The position numbers and the translations under genes are program-made. The notes beneath the pieces are model-generated. The model did not search any database, was not told the DNA's origin, and worked only from the letters and a program-made list of their open reading frames with translations. Of a DNA stretch of 64,000 bases, positions 35,086-45,868 are shown in pieces. Numbering within the stretch: the first letter of the stretch is position 1; each line of letters opens with the position of its first letter. The DNA comes from Defluviimonas salinarum (lineage in GTDB: Bacteria > Pseudomonadota > Alphaproteobacteria > Rhodobacterales > Rhodobacteraceae). The stretch is taken from the NCBI RefSeq assembly GCF_026013545.1, contig NZ_JAPDOG010000002.1, positions 1 to 64,000 on the forward strand. Direction: 5' to 3'.

Positions 35086-35628
35086 ATGAGCCGCATCGAC
35101 GACACCAAGGACTTCATCCCGGTCCGCATCGCCGTCCTCACCGTCTCGGATACGCGGTCGATGGCCGAGGACCGCTCCGGCGACACTCTGGTGGCGCGGC
35201 TGACCGAGGCCGGGCACCGCCTCGCCCACCGCGACATCGTGCAGGATGAGCGGGACCGGATCGCCGCGCGGCTTCGCGACTGGATCGCCGATCCGGAGGT
35301 CGACGTGATCCTCACGACCGGGGGCACCGGGCTCACCGGGCGCGACGTCACGGTCGAGGCGCACCGCGACGTCTACGAGAAGGAGATCGAGGCCTTCGGC
35401 ACCGTCTTCACCATCGTCTCGATGCAGAAGATCGGCACCTCTGCGGTGCAGAGCCGTGCCTGCGGCGGGGTCGCGGGCGGCACCTACCTCTTCGCGCTGC
35501 CGGGCAGCCCCGGCGCCTGCAAGGACGCTTGGGACGAGATCCTGAAGTGGCAGTTCGACTACCGCCACCGGCCCTGCAACTTCGTCGAGATCATGCCGCG
35601 CCTCGACGAGCATCTGCGACGGAAGTAA
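35086..35628 (+). CDS. moaB: Molybdenum cofactor biosynthesis protein MoaB
   Basis: A 180-residue MoaB/MogA-fold protein. The pterin-binding motif DVILTTGGTGLTGRDVT (about residues 79-95) with its upstream VLTVSDTRS strand and the SRACGGVAGGTYLFALPGSPGA loop are diagnostic. It acts in molybdopterin adenylylation, although many MoaB proteins have unclear individual roles. No other molybdenum genes are nearby except the CinA-N domain gene at 57 kb, which shares the fold. Confidence 0.9.
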   Translation: MSRIDDTKDFIPVRIAVLTVSDTRSMAEDRSGDTLVARLTEAGHRLAHRDIVQDERDRIAARLRDWIADPEVDVILTTGGTGLTGRDVTVEAHRDVYEKEIEAFGTVFTIVSMQKIGTSAVQSRACGGVAGGTYLFALPGSPGACKDAWDEILKWQFDYRHRPCNFVEIMPRLDEHLRRK

Positions 35629-35716
35629 CGGCTTCGCGCGTTCAACCCTTTGGACTTGGAGGATTTGCGCTCCGGGTCTAGGATTTCTGCGCTGCGGGGC
35701 AACGAAACGGGAACCG

Positions 35717-37174
35717 ATGCGATTTCTCCTGCGCAGCCTTGCCGGGCTGTTCCTTCTTGCGCTGACAATCGCGCTTCTGGCGGTGGCCGGGGCCACGCTC
35801 AGATCGGCGTTCGAGGCGCGCAATGCCGACAAGGGCAATAGCCGCCCGGCGGAGGAGCGGGTCTTCACCGCGCGGGTGATCACGCTGGAGCCCAGCCGAA
35901 TCGCCCCGGAGATGACCGTGTTCGGAGAGGTCAGGAGCCGCCGCAAGCTGGAGCTCCGGGCCGCCGCCGCCGGGCAGATCGTCGAGCTCGCCCCCGATTT
36001 CGCCGACGGCGCGGTGGTCGCGGCGGGCCAGCTCCTGGTGCGGATCGACCCCGCCGATGCTCAGTCGGCGCGTGATCTCGCGCGGACCGGCCTGCGCGAG
36101 GCCGAGGCCGAGGTGCGCGACGCGGCTCGTGCGCTGGAGCTTGCGCAGGCCGATCTCGACGCCGCCAAGGCGCAGGCGGCGCTCCGGGCCAAGGCGCTTG
36201 AGCGGCAGACCGGGCTGGCCGGGCGTGGCATCGGCACGGCGGCCGATCTCGAAACGGCGGAGCTTGCGATGTCGAACGCCCGACAGGCCATCGTCTCGCG
36301 CCGCCAGGCGCTCGCAGAGGCCGAGGGCCGCGTCGACCGGGCGGCGACCTCGCTCGACCGCCAGCATCTCGCGCTGGCCGAGGCCGAGCGGCGGCTCGCG
36401 GAAACCGAGCTCAGGGCCGGTTTCTCGGGGGTTCTCTCCGGGGTGACGGTGGTCGCGGGCGGGCTCGTGGCCAAGACAGAGAAGCTCGGCGAGTTGATCG
36501 ACCCCACGACTCTCGAGGTCGCCTTCCGGGTCTCCACCGCGCAATATGCGCGGTTGATCGACGAGGCGGGGCGGCTGCGGCCGTTGCCGGTCCGGGCCGC
36601 GCTCGACGTCTTCGGCGCCGATCTCGCCGCCGGGGGGCGGCTGGCGCGGGTCGATGCGGCGGTCGGGGAGGGTGCCAGCGGGCGGCTGGTCTTCGCCACG
36701 CTCGGCGACGCGCCGGGCTTCCGGCCGGGCGATTTCGTGACGATAAGGATCGCCGAGCCGCCGCTCGACGGCGTGGCGCTGGTGCCCGCCGTCGCGGTCG
36801 GCTCCGACGGCACGGTGCTGGCGCTCGGTCCCGACGACCGGCTCGAAGCGGTGCCGGTCGAGTTGCTCCGGCGCCAGGGCGATGACGTGATCCTCGCCGT
36901 CGACGCGCTTCAGGGCCGCGAGATCGTGGTCGAGCGCACCGCGCTCCTCGGCGCGGGCATCAGGGTCCGGCCGGTGCGCGGCGGGGCGGCGACCGGGGTG
37001 GCGGGCGAGGCGCTTATCGACCTCACGCCCGAACGCCGCGCGGCCCTCATCGCCTTCGTCGAGAACTCGGCCGCGATGGCCGAGGAGGCCAAGGCGCGGG
37101 TGCTCGCCAAGCTCCGCGAGGACCGGGTGCCGGCCGAGATCGTCGAGCGCCTCGAATCGCGGATGGGGGGCTGA
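35717..37174 (+). CDS. Efflux RND periplasmic adaptor (membrane-fusion protein)
   Basis: A 485-residue HlyD/AcrA-type adaptor. One N-terminal transmembrane anchor (LAGLFLLALTIALLAVAGATL), a lipoyl half (GEVRSRRKLELRAAAAGQIVEL), a long alanine-rich coiled-coil hairpin (about residues 115-225), the second lipoyl half (GFSGVLSGVTVVAGGLVAKTEKLGELID) and beta-barrel domains. Ends with a charged helix not seen in AcrA. Four bases separate its stop from the pump gene, so both form one efflux system. Confidence 0.85.
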   Translation: MRFLLRSLAGLFLLALTIALLAVAGATLRSAFEARNADKGNSRPAEERVFTARVITLEPSRIAPEMTVFGEVRSRRKLELRAAAAGQIVELAPDFADGAVVAAGQLLVRIDPADAQSARDLARTGLREAEAEVRDAARALELAQADLDAAKAQAALRAKALERQTGLAGRGIGTAADLETAELAMSNARQAIVSRRQALAEAEGRVDRAATSLDRQHLALAEAERRLAETELRAGFSGVLSGVTVVAGGLVAKTEKLGELIDPTTLEVAFRVSTAQYARLIDEAGRLRPLPVRAALDVFGADLAAGGRLARVDAAVGEGASGRLVFATLGDAPGFRPGDFVTIRIAEPPLDGVALVPAVAVGSDGTVLALGPDDRLEAVPVELLRRQGDDVILAVDALQGREIVVERTALLGAGIRVRPVRGGAATGVAGEALIDLTPERRAALIAFVENSAAMAEEAKARVLAKLREDRVPAEIVERLESRMGG

Positions 37175-37178
37175 GGCG

Positions 37179-40100
37179 GTGGCCGCGCCGCGCGACAGGC
37201 TGGGCGCCGCGGGCGGGATCCTGTCCTATTTCACCCGCCACGCGACGGCGGCGAACCTCGTCCTCGTGCTCTTCATCGCCGCCGGGCTCGCGGCGCTGCC
37301 GCGGATGCGGGCGCAGTATTTCCCCGACGTGGTGATCCAGGAGGTCACCGTCACGACCGAATGGGAGGGGGCCGGGGCCGAGGATGTCGACCGTGGCATC
37401 GTCCAGCTTCTGGAACCGGCGCTGATCGCGGTCGAGGGCGTGGCCGAGGTCTCCTCGGTCGCGCGCGAGGGCTCGGCCGCGGTGACGCTGGAATTCGAGC
37501 CCGACTGGGATCTTGGCCGCGCGGTGGACGAGGTCGAGGCGGCGGTCGCCGCCGTGACCGGCCTGCCCGACGACGCCGAGCGGCCCGAGGTCCGGCGCAG
37601 CGCCTGGCGCGACCGGGTCACGAACCTCGTGCTCACCGGGCCGGTGGCGCCCGACCAGCTGACCCGGCTCGCCGACGAGCTGCTGGCACGGCTTTTCGAG
37701 GCCGGGGTTACGCGCGCCTCGGTCGAGGGGCTCGCGGCGCCCGAGGTGGTGATCGAGGTGGCGACGCTCGAACTGATGCGCCACGACCTGACGCTCGCCG
37801 GGATCGCCGAGCGGGTCGGCGCCGAGGCCGAGGCCGATCCGGCGGGCGAGCTAGGCGGCGGCGCGGCGCGGCTCAGGACCGGGACCGAGCGGCGGAGCCC
37901 CGACACGCTTCGGGCCATCGTGCTGCGCTCCGAGCCCGACGGCACCGCGCTGACACTTGGCGATGTGGCGCGGATCACCGTGGCGGGCGGCAATGACGTC
38001 CACGCCTATTACGTCGGCGACGCGCCCGCAGTCGTGCTGCGGGTCGACCGCTCGGCCGAGGGCGACGCGATCGCGATCCAGCGCAGTGTTGAAGCGGTGG
38101 CCGAGGCGATGCGGCCGTCGCTGCCCGCGGGCGTGACGATCGACCTGATCCGGGTGCGGTCCGACGACATCAGCGCCCGGCTCGACATCCTGCTCGACAA
38201 TGGCGCGATGGGGCTCGCGCTGGTGGTCTCGCTGCTGTTCCTGTTCCTCAATGCGCGGACGGCGTTCTGGGTGGCGGCCGGGATCCCGGTGGCGATGCTC
38301 GCGGCGGTGGCGCTGATGCATGCTTCCGGCCTGACCCTCAACATGATCTCGCTCTTCGCGCTGATCCTGACGCTCGGCATCGTCGTCGACGACGCGATCG
38401 TGGTGGGCGAGCACACCGACTTCCGCGTCCGGCAACTGGGCGAGGCGCCGTTCACCGCGGCCGAGACCGCGGTCCGGCGGATGGCGGCGCCGGTCTTCTC
38501 CTCGACCGTGACCACGGTCATCGCGTTTCTCGGGCTGACCGCGATCTCGGGCCGTTTCGGCGATCTGATCGCCGACATTCCCTTCACCATCAGTGTCGTC
38601 CTCATCGCCTCGCTGCTCGAAGCCTTCCTGATCCTGCCGAACCACATGGCCCATTCGCTGTCGAAAGCGGCGCGCGGGCATTGGTATGACGCGCCGAGCC
38701 GGGTGATGAACCGCGGCCTTGGCTGGGTCCGCGAACGCCTGTTCCGCCCGCTCACCCGCGCCGTGATCGCCGCGCGCTACCCGGTGCTCGCGGCGGCGCT
38801 GGCGCTTCTCGCCTTCGAAGTCGGGCAGTTCATTCGCGGCGATGTCTACTGGCGGTTCTTCGACCGGCCGGAACGCGCCTCGATCACCGGCAATTTCGCG
38901 ATGCTGCCGGGCGCCACCCGCGAGGACAGCGTCGAGGTGATGCGCGCGCTCCAGGAAAGCGTCGAGACGGTCGCCGCGAAATACCGCGACGAGTTCGGGG
39001 TCGAGCCGCTCGACTACGTCATCGCCGAGGTCGGCGCCAATTCCTGGCCGCGGCTCGCCAGCGCCGAGACCAAGGACCCGGACCATCTCGGCTCGATCTC
39101 GATCGACCTCGTCGATCCCGACCTCAGGAGCTGGTCGGCCTTCGAGTTCACCGCCGACCTGCAGGAGGCCGCGCCCGGCCATCCGATGCTGGAGGAGCTG
39201 TCCTACCGCAGCTGGCGCCACGGGCCCGGCGGTGCGGCGCTCGACGTCCAGTTGAGCGGGGCGGACGCCGACACGCTGAAGGCCGCCGCCGAGGCGCTGA
39301 AGCGGGCGCTTGCCCCGTTCCCCGAGGTCTCGGCGCTCGAGGACAGCCTGCCCTATGACAAGGACGAGCTGGTGCTCGAGCTGACGCCGCAGGGCCGCGC
39401 GCTCGGCTTCACGGTCGAGGCCCTGGGGCGCGAGCTCCGCAACCGGCTGAGCGGGATCGAGTCCGCGACCTTCCCCGCCGGCACCCGCACCGCGAAGATC
39501 CGGGTGGAGCTGCCGGAACGCGAACTCAGCGCGGACTTCCTTGACCGCACGCTCCTGCGCAGCGCGGCCGGGGCCTATGTGCCGCTTTCGGACATCGTCA
39601 CGGTGACGGCCCGCAGCGGCTTCTCGACGATCCGGCGCGAGATGGGGCAAAGGGTGGTCTCGGTGACCGGCGATCTTTCGGAGGATTCGCCGGAACGCGC
39701 CACCGAGATCGCCGACGCGCTCGAGACCGAGATCCTGCCGCGGCTCGCCGAGGATTACGGCGTCGCCTACCGCCTGTCGGGGTTGCGCGCGGAGGAGGAC
39801 ACGTTCCTTTCGGACGCGTTCTTCGGGCTGATCGCGGCGCTCACGGGGATCTACGCGGTGCTGGCCTGGATCTTCTCGAGCTGGACCCGGCCGCTCGTCG
39901 TCATGGCGGTAATCCCCTTCGGCCTCATCGGCGCGATCCACGGTCATGCGGCCTGGGAACTGCCGCTGTCGATGTTCTCGGTCGTGGGGCTGATCGGCAT
40001 GTCGGGGATCATCATCAACGACGCGATCGTGCTGATCACCACGGTCGACGACTATGCCCGCCGCCGCGCCTTCGCCGAGGCGGTGGTCGACGCGGTGGCC

Positions 40101-40526
40101 GACCGGCTCCGGCCGGTGATGCTGACCACGGCGACGACGGTGCTCGGTCTCGCGCCGCTGCTCTACGAGGGCTCGCGGCAGGCGCAGTTCCTGAAGCCGA
40201 CGGTGATCACGCTCTGCTACGGGCTCGGCTTCGGAATGTTCCTCGTGCTCCTCGCGGTGCCGGCGCTGCTCGCCGTGCAGCAGGACATCGCGGCCATGCT
40301 GCGCGCCACCCGCCGCGCAGCGCGGAACCGGGCGCTGCGCCCGCTCATGGCCGGCGTCGCCCTGGCGCTTTTGGGGGCGTTCGGCGTGCTTCTGGCGCCC
40401 GCGCTTCTCGGCGGGGAGGCGATGGCGCCGGCACTCGGGCGGTTCACGCTCGCCGCCGCGGCGGTGACGCTGGCGGCGACAGGGTTCGGGATCTGGTCGC
40501 TGATGCGGCGGCGAGGACGGGTCTAG
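37179..40526 (+). CDS. Efflux RND transporter permease
   Basis: A 1115-residue RND pump of the HAE-like group. It shows the N-terminal [23 protein letters not shown] type opening, the helix-4 motif [16 protein letters not shown] with two acidic proton-relay residues near 403-404, and the mirrored [20 protein letters not shown] in the second half. A C-terminal extension adds two further hydrophobic segments after the usual 12 helices. Substrate unknown. The GTG start (37179) follows GGGGGG/CTGAGG and yields the expected N-terminus. Its last four bases overlap the convergent DsbD-domain gene. Confidence 0.88.
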   Translation: MAAPRDRLGAAGGILSYFTRHATAANLVLVLFIAAGLAALPRMRAQYFPDVVIQEVTVTTEWEGAGAEDVDRGIVQLLEPALIAVEGVAEVSSVAREGSAAVTLEFEPDWDLGRAVDEVEAAVAAVTGLPDDAERPEVRRSAWRDRVTNLVLTGPVAPDQLTRLADELLARLFEAGVTRASVEGLAAPEVVIEVATLELMRHDLTLAGIAERVGAEAEADPAGELGGGAARLRTGTERRSPDTLRAIVLRSEPDGTALTLGDVARITVAGGNDVHAYYVGDAPAVVLRVDRSAEGDAIAIQRSVEAVAEAMRPSLPAGVTIDLIRVRSDDISARLDILLDNGAMGLALVVSLLFLFLNARTAFWVAAGIPVAMLAAVALMHASGLTLNMISLFALILTLGIVVDDAIVVGEHTDFRVRQLGEAPFTAAETAVRRMAAPVFSSTVTTVIAFLGLTAISGRFGDLIADIPFTISVVLIASLLEAFLILPNHMAHSLSKAARGHWYDAPSRVMNRGLGWVRERLFRPLTRAVIAARYPVLAAALALLAFEVGQFIRGDVYWRFFDRPERASITGNFAMLPGATREDSVEVMRALQESVETVAAKYRDEFGVEPLDYVIAEVGANSWPRLASAETKDPDHLGSISIDLVDPDLRSWSAFEFTADLQEAAPGHPMLEELSYRSWRHGPGGAALDVQLSGADADTLKAAAEALKRALAPFPEVSALEDSLPYDKDELVLELTPQGRALGFTVEALGRELRNRLSGIESATFPAGTRTAKIRVELPERELSADFLDRTLLRSAAGAYVPLSDIVTVTARSGFSTIRREMGQRVVSVTGDLSEDSPERATEIADALETEILPRLAEDYGVAYRLSGLRAEEDTFLSDAFFGLIAALTGIYAVLAWIFSSWTRPLVVMAVIPFGLIGAIHGHAAWELPLSMFSVVGLIGMSGIIINDAIVLITTVDDYARRRAFAEAVVDAVADRLRPVMLTTATTVLGLAPLLYEGSRQAQFLKPTVITLCYGLGFGMFLVLLAVPALLAVQQDIAAMLRATRRAARNRALRPLMAGVALALLGAFGVLLAPALLGGEAMAPALGRFTLAAAAVTLAATGFGIWSLMRRRGRV

Positions 40527-41338
40527 CCGGTGCAGCCCTGAAGGTCGACGGCCCGGCCGGAGCCGCCGAAGACCGTGATATGCACCGACGAGCGGTCGAG
40601 CGCGAAGGGCGCGGCGTTCGATGGCACCAGGTCGGCCACGGCCACGAGGTCGCCGCCCGCGCGCACCGTCTCGGCCTGCGAGACCCAGATGCTGCGGTCG
40701 GCAAGTTCGACCACCGCGAATTCCTCCGGGCCGATCTGCGGCATGGTCAGTTCCGAGGTCAGCCGCAGCCCGTCGCGGATCGGCTCGACCGAGCAGCGCG
40801 CCCGGGACAGGCCGGCCGTCGCGGCGGGTTCGGGCTGATTGGCGAGCGCCGAGCGGATCATCGGGTCGGGCCCCCCCGCGGGGTCGAGATCGGCCGCCAC
40901 GTCGAACGAGACCGGAACGCAGACCGTTTCGCAGACGCCGAGGTCGATCCGTCCGCTGACCGACATCGGCCGGTCGGCGACGGCGGGGCGGAACTCGATC
41001 GGCAGGACCAGTTCGTCACGATAGCCGGCGAAGCGCAGGCCGTTGAGGTCAAAAAGCTCCGGTGTCGGCCAGTGGATCGTCGCATCGGCGATGTTGGCCG
41101 AACCGCTCCAGTCGAACTGCGGCGGGAATCCGGCTTCGCCGGGCGCGCGCCAGTAGGTCTTCCAGCCCGGCGCCAGAGTCAGGTGCAGCGCCGCCATCTG
41201 GGTGCCGCTCTCGGTTCGCCAGCCGCCGCGGATCTCGGCCGCGACGAGGTTCGCGGGCAGGTCCTGGGCGGCAACCGTCGCGGGCAGGAGGGCAAGGACG
41301 GCGGGCAGCGCCAGGGCAAGGGAGCGGGCTTTGATCAT
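40523..41338 (-). CDS. Periplasmic DsbD-N/ScsB-type domain protein
   Basis: A 271-residue secreted protein with a signal peptide ([20 protein letters not shown]). It resembles the N-terminal domain of thiol:disulphide interchange protein DsbD/Scs[23 protein letters not shown] followed by the active-site-like VCETVCVPV. It has no membrane domain of its own, so it would have to work with a separate DsbD/CcdA-like partner, which is not in this window. Divergent from yqgE. Confidence 0.8.
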   Translation of the reverse strand: MIKARSLALALPAVLALLPATVAAQDLPANLVAAEIRGGWRTESGTQMAALHLTLAPGWKTYWRAPGEAGFPPQFDWSGSANIADATIHWPTPELFDLNGLRFAGYRDELVLPIEFRPAVADRPMSVSGRIDLGVCETVCVPVSFDVAADLDPAGGPDPMIRSALANQPEPAATAGLSRARCSVEPIRDGLRLTSELTMPQIGPEEFAVVELADRSIWVSQAETVRAGGDLVAVADLVPSNAAPFALDRSSVHITVFGGSGRAVDLQGCTG

Positions 41339-41464
41339 AAGGTGAAGCTATGCCGTTTGCCGGCGATTGGAAGTCACAACCGCGTCCCTCACGAAGAGTT
41401 TTGTCGGCAATCGCCCTTGTATCCGGCCCCGACTGGCGCGATCTTGGAGACGGGAGGTCCCGAT

Positions 41465-42019
41465 ATGAACCTCAGTGGCAAGTTACTGATCGCAATGCCC
41501 GGAATGGGCGATCCACGGTTCGATCACAGCGTCGTCTTCATCTGCGCCCATTCCGGCGATGGCGCGATGGGGCTCATCGTCAACAAACCCGCGCGCGACC
41601 TGTCATTCGACCAGCTCCAGGAACAGCTCGGCATCACCCGCACAGACCGTTCGAAGGCGATTCGGGTGCATTTCGGCGGCCCGGTCGAACATGCCCGCGG
41701 CTTCGTGCTGCATTCGGCCGATTACGGCGGCGAGGGCACGACGCTTCAGGTCGACGACCATTTCGGGATGACCGCGACGCTCGACATTCTCGAGGCGATC
41801 GCCCAGGGCCGCGGACCGTCGGAATCGATCCTCGCGCTCGGCTATGCGGGCTGGGGGCCGGGGCAGCTCGAAGGCGAGATCCTCTCGAACGGCTGGCTGA
41901 CCTGCGACGCCAATCCCGACCTTGTCTTCTCCGACCAGGACGAGCGCAAGTGGACCCGCGCGCTGAAGACGCTCGGGGTCGACCCGCTCACGCTTTCCTC
42001 GGCCGCGGGCCACGCCTGA
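41465..42019 (+). CDS. yqgE: YqgE/AlgH family protein (DUF179)
   Basis: A 184-residue UPF0301/DUF179 protein: [22 protein letters not shown] at the N-terminus, [26 protein letters not shown] and [15 protein letters not shown] are the family hallmarks. Molecular function is unsettled. ATG 41465 preceded by GGGAGGTCCCGAT. Convergent with the argH-linked lipoprotein, with 2 bases between the stops. Confidence 0.92.
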   Translation: MNLSGKLLIAMPGMGDPRFDHSVVFICAHSGDGAMGLIVNKPARDLSFDQLQEQLGITRTDRSKAIRVHFGGPVEHARGFVLHSADYGGEGTTLQVDDHFGMTATLDILEAIAQGRGPSESILALGYAGWGPGQLEGEILSNGWLTCDANPDLVFSDQDERKWTRALKTLGVDPLTLSSAAGHA

Positions 42020-42021
42020 GG

Positions 42022-42165
42022 TCAGCTGCCCGAAACCCCGACCTTGACCATGCCGCTGACGCTGAGGCCCGGCGCGGGCTCGTCCGCCGGCGGCTTCGGC
42101 GGGCCGTCGGCGCCGCAGCCGGCGGGCAGCGCGAGCAGGATCAAGGACGCGATGAGGGCCCTCAT
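42022..42165 (-). CDS. Tiny lipoprotein next to argH
   Basis: A 47-residue protein with a lipoprotein signal: [18 protein letters not shown], lipobox LPAGC, then a proline-rich tail. Function unknown; such short lipoproteins commonly follow argH in this bacterial family. Its ATG overlaps the argH stop by four bases. Confidence 0.75.
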   Translation of the reverse strand: MRALIASLILLALPAGCGADGPPKPPADEPAPGLSVSGMVKVGVSGS

Positions 42166-43553
42166 GCCAGCGCCTCCTTCCAGCGGGCGATCTGGGCGCG
42201 CACCTGATCCGGCGCGGTGCCGCCGTAGCTCTGCCGGCTCGCCACCGAGTTGTGGACGCCGAGGACGGTATAGACTTCCTCGGTGATGCCGGCATGGGCC
42301 GACCGCATGTCGGCGAGGCTCAGGTCCGGCAGGTCGCAGCCCTGCTTCTCGGCCAGCGCGACGAGGCTGCCGGTGACGTGATGGGCGTCGCGGAACGGCA
42401 GGCCGAGCGCGCGCACGAGCCAATCGGCGAGGTCGGTCGCGGTCGAGAAACCCGAGGCGGCGGCGCGCTCGAGGTTGGCGCGGTTCGCGGTCATGTCGCG
42501 CACCATCCCCTCCATCGCGGCGAGCGCGAGCATCAGGTTGTCGGCGGCGTCGAAGACCTGCTCCTTGTCCTCCTGCATGTCCTTGGAATAGGCCAAGGGC
42601 AGCCCCTTCATCACCATCATCAGCGCGACATTGGCACCCATGATCCGGCCGATCTTGGCGCGAATGAGCTCGGCCGCGTCGGGGTTCTTCTTCTGCGGCA
42701 TGATCGAGGAGCCGGTGGAGAAGCGGTCCGAGAGGGCGACGAAGCGGAACTGCGCCGAGGACCAGATCACCAGTTCCTCGGCGAAACGCGACAGATGCAT
42801 CGCGGTGATCGAGGCGGTGGCGAGAAACTCCAGCGCGAAATCGCGGTCGGAGACGGCGTCGAGCGAATTGGCCATCGGCCGGTCGAAGCCGAGCGCCGCG
42901 GCGGTCATGTGGCGGTCGATCGGGAACGAGGTGCCGGCGAGCGCGGCGGCACCAAGGGGGCATTCGTTCATCCGGGCGCGCGCGTCGCGGAAGCGGGTGA
43001 CGTCACGGCCGAACATCTCGACATAGGCCATCATGTGGTGGCCCCAGGTCACCGGCTGCGCTGTCTGGAGATGGGTGAAGCCCGGCATCACCCAGTCGGC
43101 CCTCGCCTCGGCCTGTGCGAGAAGCGCCTTCTGCAGCGCGGTGAGCCCCTCGATCGCGGCGTCGGCCTGGTCGCGGACCCAGAGCCGGAAGTCGGTCGCG
43201 ACCTGGTCGTTGCGGCTCCGCGCGGTATGGAGCCGGCCGGCCGGTTCGCCGATCACCTCCTTCAGCCGCGCCTCCACGTTCATGTGGATGTCCTCGAGCG
43301 CGGTCGAAAAGGCGAGCTTTCCGGTCTCGATCTCTGACAAGACCGTGAGCAGGCCTTCCCGGATCGCCTCGACATCTTTATCGCTGAGAATGCCCGTCGC
43401 CGCGAGCATCGCGGCATGGGCGCGGGACCCGGCGATGTCCTGGGCGAAGAGCCGCTTGTCGAAGCCGATCGAGGCGTTGATCGCCTCCATGATCGCGTCC
43501 GGCCCGGCGGCGAAGCGCCCGCCCCACATCGCGTTCTGGTTTCTGTCGGTCAT
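42162..43553 (-). CDS. argH: Argininosuccinate lyase
   Basis: A 463-residue fumarase/aspartase-superfamily enzyme that splits argininosuccinate into arginine and fumarate, the last step of arginine synthesis. The opening [57 protein letters not shown] and the signature [18 protein letters not shown] (catalytic serine loop) are present. ATG 43553 gives the normal N-terminus. Divergent from the TlpA-like gene, 21 bases away. Confidence 0.96.
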   Translation of the reverse strand: MTDRNQNAMWGGRFAAGPDAIMEAINASIGFDKRLFAQDIAGSRAHAAMLAATGILSDKDVEAIREGLLTVLSEIETGKLAFSTALEDIHMNVEARLKEVIGEPAGRLHTARSRNDQVATDFRLWVRDQADAAIEGLTALQKALLAQAEARADWVMPGFTHLQTAQPVTWGHHMMAYVEMFGRDVTRFRDARARMNECPLGAAALAGTSFPIDRHMTAAALGFDRPMANSLDAVSDRDFALEFLATASITAMHLSRFAEELVIWSSAQFRFVALSDRFSTGSSIMPQKKNPDAAELIRAKIGRIMGANVALMMVMKGLPLAYSKDMQEDKEQVFDAADNLMLALAAMEGMVRDMTANRANLERAAASGFSTATDLADWLVRALGLPFRDAHHVTGSLVALAEKQGCDLPDLSLADMRSAHAGITEEVYTVLGVHNSVASRQSYGGTAPDQVRAQIARWKEALA

Positions 43554-43574
43554 ATCTCGCCCCCGGAGGCTCAC

Positions 43575-44132
43575 ATGCGCTGGTTTCTGTCCGCCGTCCT
43601 CTACACGGCCCTCGCGTTCGGTGCAAATGCGGCCTTGGCCGGCACCGCCGAGCTCGAGGCCTTGCGCGAGGGGGCGATGAAGAAGCTGATGTTCCATGCC
43701 GAGCCGGCCGAGGTCCCGGACGTGGCCTTCACCGATCCCGAGGGCGGCGCGCACCGGCTGGCCGACTGGCGCGGCAAGTATGTGCTGGTAAACTTCTGGG
43801 CGACCTGGTGCGCGCCCTGCCGCGCGGAGCTGCCGGCGCTCGACGCGCTGAACCGCGATTTCGGCGGCGCGGACTTCGCGGTGGTGACGATCGCCACCGG
43901 CCGCAACCCGGTTCCGGCGATCACCCGGCTCTTCGGCGAGGTCGGGGTCGAGGGGCTGCCGGTCTTGCTCGACCCGAAGCAGGACCTTGCCCGCGACATG
44001 GGCGTTTTCGGTCTGCCGGTCAGCGTGCTTCTCGACCGCGACGGCCGCGAGATCGCGCGGATGGCGGGCGACGCGGACTGGAACGGCGAGAGCGCGCGAG
44101 CCATCGTCGCGGCGCTCCTCGCGGGGGGCTGA
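43575..44132 (+). CDS. TlpA-family thiol:disulphide reductase
   Basis: A 185-residue periplasmic thioredoxin-fold protein with a signal peptide ([20 protein letters not shown]) and the redox motif [17 protein letters not shown] (WCAPC at about residue 76). TlpA-like proteins keep cysteines reduced for cytochrome c or oxidase assembly. Gene placement beside argH is typical for Rhodobacteraceae. Confidence 0.9.
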   Translation: MRWFLSAVLYTALAFGANAALAGTAELEALREGAMKKLMFHAEPAEVPDVAFTDPEGGAHRLADWRGKYVLVNFWATWCAPCRAELPALDALNRDFGGADFAVVTIATGRNPVPAITRLFGEVGVEGLPVLLDPKQDLARDMGVFGLPVSVLLDRDGREIARMAGDADWNGESARAIVAALLAGG

Positions 44133-44150
44133 GGCGCCTCGGACAGGGCG

Positions 44151-44171
44151 CCGGGGGTTTCACACCCCCGG
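44151..44171. terminator. Hairpin downstream of tlpA-like gene and tag
   Basis: CCGGGGGT and ACCCCCGG pair perfectly across a 5-base loop between two convergent genes. There is no T-run on either side, so it may act as a transcription barrier rather than a classic intrinsic terminator. Confidence 0.5.
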
Positions 44172-44203
44172 ACCCCCGTGGGGTATTGAGGCAATGAAGA
44201 AGA

Positions 44204-44773
44204 TCAGGCGAGCCGCGCCACCCGGTCATGGGCCGGGCAGGTGACGATGTGGTCGTTGACCATGCCGACGGCCTGCATGAAGGCATAGGTGATCGTCGGG
44301 CCGCAGAAGCGGAAGCCGGCCCTCTTCAGGTCTTTCGAGATCCGTTCGGACAGCGGGGTCGAGGCGGGCACCTCGGCCATGGCGCGGAACCGGTTCTGGA
44401 GCGGCGCGCCCTCGACATAACGCCACAGAAAGTGGTCGAAGCCCTCGCGCTCGGCGATCGCGAGATAGGCGCGCGCGTTGCCGATCGTCGCCTCGATCTT
44501 GGCGCGCGAGCGCACGATCCCCGAATCGGTGAGGAGCCGGGCGACATCGGCCTCGCCCCAGAGCGCCACGGTCTCGGGATGGAAGCCTTCGAACGCGGCG
44601 CGGAAATTGTCGCGCTTCTTCAGGATCGTGAGCCAGCTCAACCCGGCCTGGAAGCCGTCGAGAACGAGCTTTTCCCACAGCGCCCGCGGGTCGCGTTCCG
44701 GGGCGCCCCATTCGGTATCGTGATAGTCGACATAGATCGGTTCGGTTCCGCACCAGGCGCAGCGTTCTGCCAT
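44204..44773 (-). CDS. tag: DNA-3-methyladenine glycosylase I
   Basis: A 189-residue base-excision repair enzyme for 3-methyladenine. The zinc ligands are visible: Cys in RCAWCG and His in DYHDTEWG at the N-terminus and HIVTCPAHDR at the C-terminus. EWGAPERDPRALWEKLVLDGFQAGLSW and FRFCGPTITYAFMQAVGMVNDH are family signatures. Confidence 0.95.
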   Translation of the reverse strand: MAERCAWCGTEPIYVDYHDTEWGAPERDPRALWEKLVLDGFQAGLSWLTILKKRDNFRAAFEGFHPETVALWGEADVARLLTDSGIVRSRAKIEATIGNARAYLAIAEREGFDHFLWRYVEGAPLQNRFRAMAEVPASTPLSERISKDLKRAGFRFCGPTITYAFMQAVGMVNDHIVTCPAHDRVARLA

Positions 44774-44874
44774 TGGCCCCTCCGGCTTCGCCGTGCCGAG
44801 GCAATTTTGGTCCCGGTTTACGGCTTGTTATCCCCTTTTGCCCAATCTGGGCGCTGACGGCGAGGAGATTGTGG

Positions 44875-45714
44875 ATGCAAGACCGCGGCAAGTTCAGACA
44901 GACGCCACCCGACCCGGCCCAGGACAGCCCGCTCAGCGCGGCCGTCAACCAGCGCGACCGGAATGTTCTGACGATGGTCCGCGACGCGGTTGAGCGGCGC
45001 GATGTCCGGCTCGCGTTTCAGCCTGTCGTCCAGTCCGCTCTGCCGGGAGCGCCGGCCTTCTACGAGGGCCTGATCCGGATCCTCGACGAGACCGGCCGGA
45101 TCATTCCGGCGCGGGAGTTCATGGACCGGGTCGAGACCATGGAGCTTGGCCGGATTCTCGACTGCCTGGCGCTGGAGATGGGTTTGAACGCGCTGAAGCG
45201 GGATCCGACGCTGCGGCTGGCCATCAACATGTCGGCGCGCTCGATCGCCTATCCGCGCTGGACCCGGATCCTCAGGAAGGGGTTGTCGGAGGACCGGACC
45301 GTCGCGGAGCGGTTGATTCTCGAGATCACCGAGTCGTCGGCGATGCTGGTGCCGGACACGGTCGCCGTCTTCATGGCCGACCTGCAGTCGGAGGGGATCT
45401 CCTTCGCGCTCGACGATTTCGGGGCGGGGTTCACCTCGTTCCGGTATCTGCGGGATTTCTACTTCGACATCCTGAAGATCGACGGCCAGTTCATCCGGGG
45501 AGTCGCCGACAGTCCCGACAACCAGGTTCTCACTCAGGCCATGCTGTCGCTCGCGCGGCACTTCGACATGTTCGCCGTGGCCGAATCCGTCGAGACGGCG
45601 CGGGACGCCGCCTGGCTCACGGGAATCGGCATGGATTGCCTGCAGGGCTACTACTTCGGCGCGCCGTCGATGACGCCTCCCTGGAAGCTCCCGACACCTG
45701 CGCAGCGCGCCTGA
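44875..45714 (+). CDS. EAL-domain cyclic-di-GMP phosphodiesterase
   Basis: A 279-residue cytoplasmic stand-alone EAL protein with no sensor or GGDEF domain. The signature is EGL (YEGLIRI) rather than EAL, but the metal and catalytic residues appear intact: NMSARS, LEITESS, the DDFGAGF loop, LKIDGQFI and AVAESVE, then GIGMDCLQGYYFG. It should hydrolyse c-di-GMP to pGpG. The first 30 residues are polar and variable. ATG 44875 follows GAGGAGATTGTGG. Confidence 0.88.
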   Translation: MQDRGKFRQTPPDPAQDSPLSAAVNQRDRNVLTMVRDAVERRDVRLAFQPVVQSALPGAPAFYEGLIRILDETGRIIPAREFMDRVETMELGRILDCLALEMGLNALKRDPTLRLAINMSARSIAYPRWTRILRKGLSEDRTVAERLILEITESSAMLVPDTVAVFMADLQSEGISFALDDFGAGFTSFRYLRDFYFDILKIDGQFIRGVADSPDNQVLTQAMLSLARHFDMFAVAESVETARDAAWLTGIGMDCLQGYYFGAPSMTPPWKLPTPAQRA

Positions 45715-45868
45715 TCCGAGAGAGGCCGAATGCTGCGAATTTCGCGGGCTGAGAGACGTAATCTTTCGGTTAAGCTTGACGCGCCCGTTCCATTGATCAT
45801 GCTGCGGAGCGGCGCGAGGGCCTCACCTGTCTTCGCGCGGAAATCGCGCCAGAATGAGGACCCGGACT

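Noticed and set aside
37851-39947. 698-codon open frame on the - strand
   Set aside because: Antisense shadow of the RND permease gene.
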